64,000 nucleotides of DNA from Diadema setosum (Eukaryota > Echinodermata > Echinoidea > Diadematoida > Diadematidae): the NCBI RefSeq assembly GCF_964275005.1, contig NC_092705.1:22515980-22579979 (forward strand), in the 5' to 3' direction. The notes under the pieces were generated by a model. That model saw only the letters and a program-made list of their open reading frames with translations, was not told the origin of the DNA and did not search any database. The translations under genes were made by a program, and so were the position numbers. Shown in pieces: positions 1 through 12,306 of the stretch. How positions within the stretch are numbered: position 1 is the stretch's first letter; the number at the start of each line of letters is the position of its first letter.

Positions 1-470
1 TAGCCATAGAGATTAGATGAACATGTTGCATTGTACTTCTATACACGGGTAAACCAATCTTGGATGCTTTCCAGTGGTCATTCTTTCTTTTTTTTTAGTG
101 GGATCGATACAAAACTAAGCTTTGAATTCTCTGTACTATGTCAATAACTGAGCGAAAGATAACTAGTATAGCGCGTTTCATTACGGAACTGTGATTCAGA
201 AGATCCTTGTGCGCACTGCGCACATGACGCTGGAAATCTTGGAGATGATTGGTTACCACGGGACATTCAAGTGGAGGGCATGCCTTCAAAGTACTTGACG
301 ATTACAAAGCCCATACAATGTAACAGATAATGACATTTCCTCTCTTTCCTGTCGAAAAATATTACGTTCTAACCTCACTGCTGAAAGTACTTCTTTGGGG
401 AGGTTAAGTTCTCCATGCTTCATAAACATACAGACATACCACATGTTTTCTCCCTCACCTGACCAGTCCT
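1..470. other. Left edge, no gene recognised
   Basis: Short open frames are present on both strands, but none resembles a known protein and none has convincing splice sites. I see no RNA gene. Confidence 0.4.
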
Positions 471-473
471 CTT

Positions 474-1070
474 GTGAAACTCAAGGGTAGCATTCTGAAA
501 ATCATCCTAAGTTTCTTCCTAAGTCAGAAAGTTATGAAGTGCCAGGGAAAGACAGAATTGGTATTCTGAAATTTCTTCCTTGGAACTTCTTTTAATGCCA
601 ATTACATCATCCTTATCTCCGCCCAGTGTTCTTTCTTAAGCCAATACGAAATGCCGTATCACAAGGAACCAACCAATGACAATTACGACTATGACGTAAT
701 GTTAAATACATGTGTGTGCGCAACATGTCCCATTTCTCATGCCCATTTCGCGCATCAAAACACATGAATCACGATGTTTTGCAGCTTGCTTATCTTATTC
801 CTAATAATCTTCCTAAAACTCTTTCCTCAGTGCATTCTAGAATACCGACTTCCTCCTAAGCCAGAAATTTGCATATTATCTTCCCAGGATTCATCCTCAT
901 TTGCATATTTTCTTAAGTTTCTTCCTAAGTTTAGGAAAAAAGTGAGGAAGACACTTTAAGTAGAAAGAAACTTAAGGAAGATTTTCAGAATACCACTTAC
1001 GAAAACAATCCTGACTTAGGAAGAAATTTCTTTCGACGAAGGATTTCAGAAAACCATCCCAAGAGTTCAA
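474..1070. repeat. Inverted-repeat MITE-like element
   Basis: The two ends are diverged inverted copies: the left end reads GAAACTCAAGGGTAGC and the right end, reverse-complemented, reads GAACTCTTGGGATGG, each followed by a TTCTGAAA-type stretch. Inside, CTAAGTTTCTTCCTAAG and its complement recur several times. It has no coding capacity. I infer a non-autonomous DNA element; the superfamily and target duplication could not be fixed. Confidence 0.5.
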
Positions 1071-1801
1071 CTTTGTCTCCATGATCAGTTGCTGACATTT
1101 CAGATGGATGGGTACGTTTGAGCAAATACTTGTTGAATATTAAAGCTTCACAGGAGTACTTCCAATTTGGGGAAAAGGTGGCACAATAAATTTCACATGT
1201 CCATAGAAAGGGACTGAAATTCCTCTGAGCTGTGAGTGATATGGTTCGTCAAATTCATCTGAAAACTATACTTTTTGATAGTTGAGATGATGCGGCCGTA
1301 AGGATGATTATATAAGATGGAACACGGAGAACGGTTATCTGATTTTATCTTGTGGTGGTATATCCCAGGTCTCTGCCAGTCACAAATTCGTGTGCACGCC
1401 CTCTCATATTTCAGACTTTAAATAACTTGCCTACGCTAACAATCACACTTCGTGATATTTGAATAAATATCCTCCATTTTTTTTTCAATTTCAATTGTTA
1501 AAAAAAAATGTGTCGAACCCGAGATGCATTTCCAACTCCCTTCCTCTGATTAGGATATACATTCACTGACTCACGCTCAGTCATATTGCCGTTTCATTTA
1601 GACGAGTCAATCATCCGCAAGGACTTGGAGAGTCTTCTGGAATTGGTGAACGATTCCAGCATATCCTCATACTACCATTCCGATATAATCCAATTTTCTT
1701 GCAGTGCAGAGAGTGGTGAATGAAATACAGCGTCGCAGACTCTGCTGTCATAAAATTTCTTGGCAAAAAACGCGATTGTTGGCGTATGTATCGGGCCTAC
1801 T

Positions 1802-1807
1802 TTTATT
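1802..1807 (-). terminator. Candidate profilin poly(A) signal
   Basis: TTTATT on the plus strand is AATAAA on the minus strand, about 125 bases downstream of the profilin stop codon, which is a suitable place for cleavage and polyadenylation. Another AATAAA lies inside the last coding exon and is therefore not the likely signal. Confidence 0.45.
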
Positions 1808-1928
1808 CCAAACGTGGATTTTTAATGGAGACGGGTATTGATGCATTAAAAATGATGAAATAACATAAGTCATTTTGTCCCTCATCGTTATTTCACGTCA
1901 GATCCTCGAGCATGAATGGGCGAGTCCT

Positions 1929-3983
1929 TCAAATGCCTTGACCAATCAGATACTGCGCCAAGGACTGAACCGCTTTATTTGCATTTCCAGCCACGTGGTC
2001 AGCTCCGTAGACACCGATTACCACAGCTGCGATTCGGGGAGAGCAAAACATGAATATTGTCGGGGAATCCCGTAAAGGGAAAGTCAATTTTCACAATTCG
2101 CAAAAACTGTTCATAGATACTACCAAGCTGCCAAGTACTTAAAAAAAAAAAACACAAAACATCAACCTGCACAAACACCTTCTGTTGCCAGCAAAATCAA
2201 CGCTATTCACATCATCACTGCTGCTATTATTATTACGGTTTCTACTGCATCCACTAGACTTCTAAAACAGTTTTAACTTCTACCACAGTTTTAACTTCTA
2301 CCACAGTTTTAACTTCTGCTGCAACAACATGTTGACTCTTCCATATGTTATCATCATGCTTACACTTCTACTGCTGGTATCTTTTATACCACGAAAAAAA
2401 AAATAGTTCCCAAAATATATATATATATTTTTTCTGTTCTGAAATCGTCTATCGTCTCAAGAATAAAGCAAGATGATGCTGAGTTTTTAATCTGTTCCTC
2501 TAAGGTGCAAATAACGCTAGACGTTGTAATCCCACCATACGTCATGATAAAATCTCTTTGCCAGTGTGTTCAAATTATCACTAGCTTCTCTGTTGTGGTA
2601 CAGAGCATTTACTGATATAACTTTCTCGTTCTCATATCAGATGTAACTTGAAAATTCCATTCATTTATTTGTGAGTAGGCCTATATGATGTGTGTGTGTG
2701 GAGGGGGGGGGGGGGGGACTCACCTGTACTGCTCTTTCCCGCGCAAACGCCAGTTTGCTGCTTCCTTCCCAGTACCACACTGTCGTCTGCCTGCAGCAGA
2801 ATGTACTTGACACCTCCGATCAAAAGACCGTTCTGCCTCAGCGAATCGCCAGTCGTGAAACCACGGATGAGCATTCCAACTTCCGCTGGTGTAATCTGTA
2901 AGGTTGTGTGTATGGATTGAGTTACGTATGTTTTCGTGTGCGTGAGTGGATATGCATTGTTTGTACATAGGTGTTGTTGGGTTGAGAGAAAGGAAAAAAT
3001 AGGATTACAGGTCAAACTATAACTCGAGAAAACATAGATATATATCTTTTAGTATTATAGAGGCTTTCTTTTCCTGATTTTACTGTCCATGAATAGGATC
3101 CCAGGTTATCTTTTTATCCCCACTTGCTGTTCATAACGTAATAATGATACAGATTGAGCACAAGAAACAACAGTACTGAAATGACGAAAACCCCTAAAGC
3201 TACTATAACTGTACTCTCTCGTCGCAAAATATCACCTTCATCTTTGTACATTAAATGGTATTAAAAGCAACTTGATTTCTTGTAATGCTGAAGCAAAAAA
3301 AAAAACAAACAAAACAAACAAACAAACCCACAATTCATAAGACAGTCAGGAAGAATTTGTTGATGATAATAGAGGACAAGATAACGAATAAGAACGACGA
3401 AGACTTAAAGCTGTTAACAATTCTGATAGAGTGAATTAATACTCCTCAAATTGTCTGTATGTACATCTATGTGGCTCGCTTTCCTCTAATCTAGTTAAAC
3501 GAGGCGTAACATTTTGATAACCTGATAAGACTCAACAACATCATCAAGACATTACTAATTCTGGGACAATGTAACAGTACAATACATGATAATAACGTTG
3601 TGTTTCCTTGCGTAAACAGAACAAACAAACAAACGATGAGAAGAAAACAAAAAAAAAGTCACCAACTGTATCTCGATCCATATACAAGGCTCCGGCAGAA
3701 CGGATAAACCATAGTTTCGGGAAAATGCCCACTTTGTATAATCGTATAACCAAAACATCTCTTCGACTTTTTGGCTCATATGCTTTGTGCATGATTGTTT
3801 GTAAAGCATTTGTAATTGACGGGGTTCCTTCGTCAAAGTATACGATAACTTTACATTATACATGTAAGTAGATGAATGTAAGTAGATGTGAATACATAAT
3901 GTATAATTATTTCAAATGCATTTTAATGAGTTATATTTTTATTTGATATCACCTTTCTGTCCTATTTTTTACTTAAATGCAAC

Positions 3984-4035
<52 letters not shown>

Positions 4036-5040
4036 CATCATCATCGTCATCATTGTCATGATTACTATCATTACCGTTGTTGTAATTATTATCAACATTA
4101 TTATTATCATCAAATATATATATATATATATATATCATCATATATTTCATAACACTATTTGTCGATACGTGGCATCAAACTATGTACAAGGATACATTTA
4201 TCGTTTGGCTTGCACCGTATGCCCCCCCCCCAAAAAAAAAAAGATTGGATTTTAACTATAGTAAATTTACAAATTCTGAATCAATAAAGATAGAATTTCA
4301 AGGTATGAAACTTTATCTTGTTACGTACATCTTACAGAAAAAAAAAAAACCATTTGATTTGCTTCATTGGTCACAGAGAAGTTGGACCTTTGAGCATGTC
4401 AGGAATCCTTTCTCTCCAATCCAGTTAACAATTGGACGTTTTCTGGACGTAGGCGTATATACAGAAAAAAAAATACCATTGGACTTTCTGCAGTAATATA
4501 TTTAAAGATGCTGAATCAATACAAATGAAATATCAAGGTATGAAACTTTAACTTGTAACGTACGTCTTACAGAAAACTCCATTTGATTTGTTTTAGTGGT
4601 CACAGAGAAATTGGACCTTGGTAGAGCATGTTAGGAATCCTTTCCCTCCAAACCAGCTAAGAAGTTGACGGTTTCAGAACGTTCTTGAAACATTCCAAGT
4701 TTGTTATTTGCATATTTTGTCAAAACGTTTTCGGAGCGTTTTTTATTATTGAAAGGTTTCTGTTTAAAATGAACTTTAAAGTCGTTTTTTAAACGTTAAA
4801 AACCAATCACAATACCCCCCAAACTTTAAGGACCTGCCAAAGCCCTTTTGAACGTTTAATAATTAGATATAATCTGGGCAAATGCTGGGAGTCGTGGAAC
4901 AGAAAAGTTCTAAATCTTACCTTAAAGTCGTCAGATGAGGCCCAAATCTGGCCATCTAATCCGGCTATGGCGGCGTGCTGTAGGTTGCCGGAACTCATCA
5001 GAGTTTTATCGATGTAGTCTTCTTTCCACGCATTGGCCAT
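1929..5040 (-). CDS. Profilin (three coding exons)
   Basis: Profilin binds monomeric actin and poly-proline ligands and controls filament assembly in the cytoplasm. I assembled the gene from three exons read on the minus strand: 5040-4921 (phase 0 end), 2895-2724 (phase 1 end) and 2026-1929 (stop TGA). The splice sites are canonical: donors GTAAGA and GTGAGT, acceptors CTTACAG and ATCGCAG. The product is 129 aa, a normal profilin length. Exon 1 holds the N-terminal WKEDYIDKTLMSSG helix and the hallmark AAIAGLDGQIWASS strand. Exon 2 holds NGLLIGGVKYILLQADD. Exon 3 holds AVVIGVYG and the C-terminal helix ending YLIGQGI. The start MANAW has a good context (CCAGCCATGG). An acceptor-like TTTGGTGCAG about 30 bases upstream of the ATG hints at a non-coding 5' exon. 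The assignment comes from motif recognition, not from a database search. Confidence 0.9.
2027..2723 (-). other. Profilin intron 2
   Basis: The intron is AT-rich and non-coding, with a 12-bp unit (TAACTTCTACCACAGTTT type) repeated near 2270-2315 and a short TA run near 2420. A G-run lies against the donor of exon 2 at about 2701-2717. No other gene is visible. Confidence 0.6.
2896..4920 (-). other. Profilin intron 1 with microsatellites
   Basis: This is the intron between profilin coding exons 1 and 2. It contains a (TTA)n array (about 3986-4036), a following ATC/ATT-rich stretch, a (TA)n run (about 4113-4134) and the duplicated segment reported separately. The open frames across it are translations of simple repeats. 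Confidence 0.6.
4265..4690. repeat. Diverged tandem duplication of about 230 bp
   Basis: Two neighbouring copies share CTGAATCAATA, TCAAGGTATGAAACTTTA, a CGTAC.TCTTACAGAAAA block, CCATTTGATTTG and GGTCACAGAGAA.TTGGACC in the same order. The first copy starts near 4275 and the second near 4505. The duplication lies wholly within profilin intron 1. Confidence 0.6.
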
Positions 5041-5696
5041 GGCTGGATGAATATGAGTATACAACCTGCACCAAAAAAAGTAATGTACCGGCTACAAGGC
5101 ACGGAATGACGAGGTTCACGCACGTAATCTCACTGCAAATGCGTTCTTCCTGCGGTGTGGCTGATACGGCGGTAGGTGACGGGTACTGGTGTCCGTCGTA
5201 ATGAGAGACTGACAGGATGGATGGTTAGTGGTGGTTGGTCCGGAAAAGGAAGAGGGTGGAGGAGGAGGAGGGGGTAGGCGGGGAGGGGTTGGACATTGAG
5301 AGGAGTCAGGAAGACATGAGGTGTAAGACACAAAAGAAGTCGGGAGGAGGAAGGGTTGGCGAGGTGTGAGATGCAACAGACACCAGGCCAGAAGAGGCGA
5401 GCTAGAAGAGGCAGCAAGGGAGTGTCGCTATGGAAACGGGACCAGTAGAAGAGAAAGTGAGATGGAGTGCAAAGACAATGATGTTTGAGACATCTTCAGA
5501 AGTTTTGATGGTTCGCTGCTAGTTTTCAGGGGAAAGTCAAGATCATAAAAACACCGGGTTATAGGTCCCCCCCCCAAAAAAAAAAGAAGCCTCTTTACTT
5601 CCCCCTCCTCATCTCTCATCTCTAATCTCTCTCTCTCTCTGCCTCCCTATATATAAAATATTATGTATATATGCATACGTATTTGCACATTACACA

Positions 5697-5736
<40 letters not shown>

Positions 5737-6300
5737 AGTATGTATCTAATTATAGACATGAGTAGATAAACAAGTATGTGTAAATGTATATGATGTAACA
5801 AGTTGATGTAGTTGCGGTGTATGCAAGCTTGGGGGTAAATAGCATGATTGACTGGACATATCATGGGGCCCTCGGGGGAAGAGAGAGTGATTTGACGAGC
5901 GATGACACGGATGTCGTCTCGACCTCTCCTCCTCCCGTCCTCCTGCGATGGATAGCCCTTCTAGAATCAGAGCTATGCAGCTCTGCTCGGTGTGATTGAT
6001 AACGTCAGGTTGCGCCTTCTATAATGAAGGCTCACCTATTAGCTCTCCAATCATATTGAATAGAGAAACCACATGACGCATCTCTCCTTCATTCTCACTT
6101 TCTCTTTTTCTTCCTCTCTTTTCTCTCTTATGAAACATATGAAGAAATATATGATACATTAGTATATAATGTACTTCTATAATTCGTAATATATAGTTTA
6201 ATGATAAAAATGATAATTGATATATGATATGATAATAAATTATGATTAAATATATGAAATTATAATACATAATCACGAAGTTTATATTCATAGGTAAACT
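5041..6300 (-). other. Region upstream of profilin
   Basis: This stretch would contain the profilin 5' UTR and promoter (minus strand). It includes a purine-rich tract (5220-5400), a CT run near 5630, a long (TA)n array (about 5699-5733) and a GC-richer patch at 5860-6000 that could be a first non-coding exon or promoter. I could not identify a TATA box or a transcription start. Confidence 0.35.
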
Positions 6301-6446
6301 TCTAGTGCAGCTGCTTGGTACATCTGAATCTTTTAAATCCTTCTGTGTTTATGGAACATACAATCTTCACAGTAAAAACATACCTCCCTGGTAAAACCAA
6401 AACAGAACTTCTGCTGTTGTTCCTTCTCTCTTGTTCTCTTTATGAT

Positions 6447-6488
<42 letters not shown>

Positions 6489-6525
6489 ATACATGTATGC
6501 CTATATGTATGTATATATATATGTA

Positions 6526-6572
<47 letters not shown>

Positions 6573-7600
6573 TTAATTTATATATACAATGATTTTATAC
6601 ATATATCGATACATAATACAGTATGTGTGTGTGTGTGGTCTGTGTGCGCATCACAGATCTAGGAAAGGCTATAAAGTTGACACAAATTTTTCCTTGAACG
6701 TGACGGCTCTCCAGCTAACAGTGTTCCAAGGCCATTCGATGCTCGTAGTCTCAAGATCAAGACGTCTTGCCCAAATCTTCGACTGAAATAAAAAACGCCT
6801 CTCTCAACTTCTATATCTCTTGTGTTTCTGCAGGTGAACAATTAATTTTCTCTAGGGTTTTATGTGTATATATCTCCAGAAATCTGCTTTTTGACTTGCT
6901 TGACGAAATAACCATGGATTGATTGAGGGATGAATCAGATATTGATGTTGAAATGATGAAATAAAGAAAGTAATGATGATGATGGAGATGATGATGATGA
7001 TGATGATAATGATGATGATAATAGTAAAAATAATAATGATGATGATGATGATGATGATAATAATAATAATAATAATAATGATAATAGTAATGATGATAAT
7101 AATAAACACTTAAAATGCAAGAATCTGTAGTGTAATAGAATACAACTTGAAAAGCTTATACTTATGAATGCAGCAATGGAAGCGTTCATAACTGTCAAAA
7201 TTGAGTTTGCAAACTATCTAATGAGCCAGATTTTGAGACCGTAGAGTCTTTTCATTTGTTTGTTTGTTGTTAGTTTTCCTGCCTTAGCAAAGTTTTACAT
7301 TCAATACTAGAGTATATAGTTTTTTGTTTTTTTCTTGATAATTGACCGAGAATTGTTTTGTTTGTTTGTTTGTTTGTTTGTTTGTTTGTTTGTTTTTTGT
7401 TTTTTGTTTTTTTTTACAGTTTTTTGATAAAAAGAAACTTCTAGCTTTTCTCTTTGGGACTGTGAGGATAATATTCAGTGAGCTGTTTTTTTTTTTTCAA
7501 GGAAGTATCTCAAAACATTTATCATTTAACTTCAGTCATTCGGTTTTACAGTCGAATTATTATTGTTATTATTATTTTTGAAATTCCAAGGAAGGAATCT
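6301..7600. repeat. Microsatellite-rich non-coding region
   Basis: It contains (CT)n at about 6451-6485, (TA)n around 6515-6570, a GT run near 6624, a long GAT/AAT trinucleotide field at about 6975-7105 and (GTTT)n at about 7350-7392. Apparent open reading frames here are repeat translations. No gene is recognised. Confidence 0.7.
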
Positions 7601-9250
7601 GGACTCATAGGAGAAATTTCGAACCAAATGGAAACCGCCTTGTGAAGGCTGGGCTGCCTGAAGCATTCTAGATCACGTCCACTGTGAAGATGACAAAAGG
7701 AAGCAAGCCTTTCTTGTCTGCCGCCCTCACTTGTTCACTTTCACTGGGCGGAAGGAGGAAAAAAAACAACAGCAACAACAAATCAAATCAAATCAAAACA
7801 AAACCCAAAGCCACAATCACTCCCCCACCATCACAATAGAAAACAGAAGAGACTTGCTATGATCAACAGAGAAAAATGGTAAACAGATTCTACAAGTTAC
7901 ACAGCCTCCCCGTAGAAACTGTAATTTGCAAGAACAGTGCATTGTCAACTCTGGTGGTGTTTGCATTGGGCCTATTCGCCTCAAAGTGTAGTGCGGTTAA
8001 AGTCTAGCAGAGCTATGATGATTCGTAGACGGCTGCCGAATGCAATCCTATTGGAAATCGTTTTTGCAAACGATTCCCTTCTTGCGGGGAAAAAACCCCC
8101 CATCTATGGCTGATATTTAATTAATCAATGTTGTCTTTGATGATGGTTTGCTTGTAATCAAACATGACTCCATGTCTCCATGATCGACCCCATGCTCAAG
8201 TTAACTCGTTGAATATACGGACTGATTTTGCTACAACATGCATTTCCCATAGACACCTGCCTGAGCATACTCGGGACTCGTCCTCAACGGGTTAAAAGGG
8301 AATTCCGGAGCAGCTAAATGTATGTACTATGTTGGCTTCAGCCAGATATTGGTGTCTTTCCAGGGAGCTTTAGATAAGAAAGAAAGTAATCTTATAACCA
8401 CAACAATGAAAAGGCAGTCAAAATTTGAAAACGATTACGGAAATGAACTCGTGAACTTTCGCGATTTTCACAGAACAGTTCTTGAATAGCCAGAATGAGT
8501 ATGCAAATCGGGTAGTTGATGATAATCATTGAATCACAATCAATATCCTGTGTAGTTTATACATAAAAATTTTGAAATTTCCTGTGTTTGGGCAAACACA
8601 ATTTTACTCTTCAGCATCAAATCCCAAATTATGTCTGACTGATTATTATTTTGAAGTTATTCAATCAGGATTAACATTTTGTTACTTTCACTGCAGAAAT
8701 TAAATCGATTATTTGTTTGTTTGTTTGTTTTTGCAAACGAAAAGCGGAAAATTGGGTAATTATGACATCGTCAGCTTTCTTATTTGCGTAATATATTTGT
8801 ATCAGCTATTCGAGATTTTTTTTTTTCAAAAAATAAGAGAAACTTTGCAATTATCACTTTTCGAATTTTTATCCGAATTTGATCAAATTTTCTCTGTTGT
8901 TCTAAAAGCTGTTACTCTTTCTTTAATATGAAATGAACCCGGGTGTTCAAGCAGCATCAGTTATTGAAAAAAAAAATCTCAAACCAGAACGAAGGAGCTA
9001 GTTAACAAAAGCTCAATTTAGAGGATTATAAATCATCACGATTTTCACAAGGCAGAGGTATTAGTCAAATTCCAACAAATTGGATTATGGGGACGACGTC
9101 ATGGTTCGAAAAATCTCCAAAGGTCTTTAGTTCGTAAATGATGTACAGGATTTTTTTTTGTTACTGTATGTTGATGATGTTGATAAACAGTCGAAAAAGA
9201 GAAAGCTCTCACACAAGAAAGTTCTCTTTGTCAATTCACTAAAACAACAA
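7601..9250. other. No gene recognised
   Basis: The sequence is AT-rich and mostly unique-looking. It has scattered homopolymers and short (GTTT)n or (AAAC)n runs. I see no supported exon, RNA gene or element boundary. Confidence 0.4.
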
Positions 9251-9253
9251 TAT

Positions 9254-9453
9254 ACAGCGCAGTCCAATTACATGTATAACGAACATGGTTATGACGAAAT
9301 TCCGGTAACAACGAAGTAGAAATTCAGGCCTCAACATTATCCACTCTATGTTTTTTTATTGCTTATTTATTTGTTCGGTTATAACGAAATTTCGATATAA
9401 CGACAGGAAAGTGTCGGTCGCGAGGACTTCGTTTTATCGGGAGTCCACTTTAT
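9254..9453. mobile_element. MITE with CAGTG-type ends, TA target (copy 1)
   Basis: Blocks such as TATAACGAACATGGTTAT and ATAACGAAATTTCGATATAA match a second copy at 52092-52319 in the same order. The ends are loosely inverted (CAGCGCAGTCC at the left, GGAGTCCACT at the right). The copy at 52 kb has a TA target dinucleotide, so both are probably non-autonomous Tc1/mariner- or pogo-type elements. No coding capacity. Confidence 0.5.
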
Positions 9454-11500
9454 TTGTTACGAAGGGTATGACCTCTCCTTTTTGAAGTCAGATGAGACAA
9501 GACTTGAATTTGCAGGGCAATATATTGGAGAAAAACGATATTGTTTGTATTAAATGTATAGTACGTAGTAGCTACAAAGTCTTCTCGTAACCTTGTGCAC
9601 TCTTTGCATTCGAGCACTCAGAATGATCCAATAATTGCCTTTTTGATTGGAAAGAAAATGCAATCTGTGTTGAGGAAAATCAATGAGGCGAAATTTGTGT
9701 GTTCAACCCACCACGTTACATTGTCTGTCCCATTTTTTTTTAAAGGTTTATATTTTCTCTTAGGCTTATATTTCTTACTGAGCCTTAAACTGCTGGTTTT
9801 TTAAACAGCAGCTTTCCAGGCGTGATTTAAAGGCTGCAAAAAGTCGTCATTTTCAGAAAAAAAAGAAGAATTCGGAGTTTGATGAAAGAAGGAAGGAGAG
9901 AGAGAGAGAGAGATAGATAGAAAGAGAGAAGGGGAAGGGAGATGGAGATAAGGAGCAAGAAGGAAAGAGAGAATAAGTCGACTGACTTTGGTTGTTAGAC
10001 ATACAGATCACCGAGGGGTCCCGTTTAATAGAAGATGTGATGATATAAAACTCTTGCTGAATACAACTTCCCATAGCAATAGACAATCATGTAGCTTGCT
10101 CACTGTCGTTACCATGACAATTAATATCTCAAAAAAGTTGCTATCATAGCAACTTTTTTTTGTGTGTGAAATGTGGCCCTGCTTGCTATTTAGATATGTA
10201 TTGTGGTCTCTGAAAAGGCGCGCAACTACCCCTTTCTCACCATAATTTATGACGTCATCGCTAGGTATTGGTATGTATGGAAGCCCTCGGTGACAAGTGG
10301 GTATGTGACTTTTTTTTCAGAAAAAAAAAAGAAATGGTACAGCCACAGATGAAAAAAAAAAGACATGAAGATGAAAGAGGCCAGGTGTACACAATAATTT
10401 ATTATATTGAGCATGCTGGGTTTTAAATTCACTGCGATAATGCATCTATGACGTAATTATTACATTCCTTGAAATTGTCACTTTCTAGAAGGCCCATAGC
10501 CACCTGCCATCAAGCCTCACTTGTACTTGGGAATCTAATATTAAAATGACAAGTTCAAAATATTGAAAGAGATGCTTCCCGAGGTTTGATTGACGGACCA
10601 TACTGGTCAACAAAGTCTACCCAAGTTCATTCTTTGTTTGAACATGAATTCCATAAATTTTCAAGTCGGGCTAGTTTTTTATGCATTTTGCCGCTTTGAA
10701 GACGAGTGAAGTGCCGAACCAACAGTGGAAAAAAGAATTAAGGTAATTTTTACCAATGTGCCCATTAGCTAACTCAGCACAGGCCTGTTATTCGTGCAGC
10801 AGTACTCCTGTACCCCTAGTTCCCCTTCCAGCACCCCATTTAACTGCTATACTTCATTCATTGCCACGTTGGTGGTACAGGAACTCTCGATTTCATATAC
10901 ATTTGAATCTATATCTTGATTTTTGTGTGTTGGAGTTTTAAAAGTAAAGCATGGTATTGCTGTCTAACATTGCGATAGTCTCCGCAGGATGGTTGACAAG
11001 TCGGTTTAACGTCGCATTTCCTAGATATGTTACCATTATACGCAGATAGATTGCAAATTGTTAAAATATTGTCCTGTACATCGATAAGCACTGAATTAAT
11101 CAATGTATTAGAGTAGTCATGACGTCGTTGAAAGGCAGTGTGTTAATCAATTGCAATAAAACAACTCGACGCAAGAATATCATTAATTTGAATATACAGA
11201 TAGCTTATTCATACTTCAATTGATCAAACTGACGATAACATATTTCCCTTCCCTCCTATTTGATGAAGAAGAATAAAAAAGCAAACTAATATCTGCTAAC
11301 ACAAGACAATAACTAAAACTACAACCGTTTGTCCAGAATTAACAGTGTTGACGGTCATAATTCCATGCTACTGCATTCCGGCATATGGGACTATACGAGG
11401 ACTTTTTTTTTAATGTAAAGGGAGCTCAATATTCATTCACTGTGACTGGAAAGATTCCTGTATCCCCTGTGTACACGTCATGGAGGTGGGTAAACATCAA
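9454..11500. other. No gene recognised; GA repeat and a hairpin
   Basis: The region contains a (GA)n/(GATA) tract at about 9895-9925 and a perfect short hairpin at 10132-10160. Otherwise it is AT-rich sequence without recognisable coding or RNA features. Confidence 0.4.
10132..10160. repeat. Perfect hairpin of 14-bp arms
   Basis: AAAAAAGTTGCTAT is followed, after a single C, by its exact reverse complement ending in TTTTTT. On the plus strand this is a stem followed by a T-run. It is probably MITE debris. A terminator function cannot be argued in a eukaryotic Pol II context, though T-runs do end Pol III transcripts. Confidence 0.5.
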
Positions 11501-12005
11501 CTGAGAGCATCTTGAAATCCAATTGTTTAGATCGAAAGCACCGGGGCTCCGCTAAGCTCCTCCGCCCCTAATTACTCCACCCAGGGATGTAAGTTCAGAC
11601 GCCGTGTGGTTCGCTGAAGACAGCAAGCACGTTAATCGTTAATAGTAGTAGGCAGCCGGCGACAACCCCGCCTACCGTTCCAGAAGACGAGAAGGAATTA
11701 GGTACTCCCAAATCGGAGCGCGCCATTCACGCGGTGGTATTCTTCTTTCATCCACTTGTTGAACTCGAGATCATCGTTGAACTCGAGACCCGCTAAATTC
11801 CCACACCCCTTGCTCCACCTGACACTGTTAGCGATACAGATCGACTCCGCGTGGTCCGCCCAAGGTGTCAAGGAACAGTCAGCGGGCACCGACCCGGCAT
11901 GTTTGTACCATTCCAGAAGGAAACGAGGAACGTAGGCCTACTAGTGCTCACTATCTCGAGCTCGCCATTCACGCGGTGGAAAAATCTCGGAGAGCGTCGA
12001 CCACG
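11500..12005 (+). promoter_or_regulatory. GC-richer 5' region of the glycosyltransferase gene
   Basis: Base composition rises sharply just before the first coding exon, with many CpG dinucleotides, as expected of a promoter and 5' UTR. It contains a 17-bp direct repeat, CGCCATTCACGCGGTGG, at 11721-11737 and 11963-11979, and a local tandem of GTTGAACTCGAGA units near 11758-11793. An in-frame upstream ATG exists at 11865, but the ATG at 12006 has a better context. No start site could be assigned. Confidence 0.45.
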
Positions 12006-12262
12006 ATGACGAAGATAGAATTGACTGTGTCGTCCCTGATCGGCCTCCTCATGGCAGTCCAGCTCGTCGTATCCGTGACGGTTATCGGAACGATCATGTA
12101 CATGAACAGCGTGGGAGTCTACATGGGTAAGTTGAATGACTTCATGGTCGACCATGCACGGCATAATATTTGTCATCGTGTGTGATAAAAACTTATTTGT
12201 TTTTTTAATTCAACATTCTCTATTCAGTAGTACTCTGGTGAATCAGAAACCGCTGCACACAC

Positions 12263-12306
<44 letters not shown>

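Noticed and set aside
10132-10160. Intrinsic transcription terminator (stem plus T-run)
   Set aside because: Bacterial-type terminators do not apply in this eukaryotic context and no Pol III gene precedes it.
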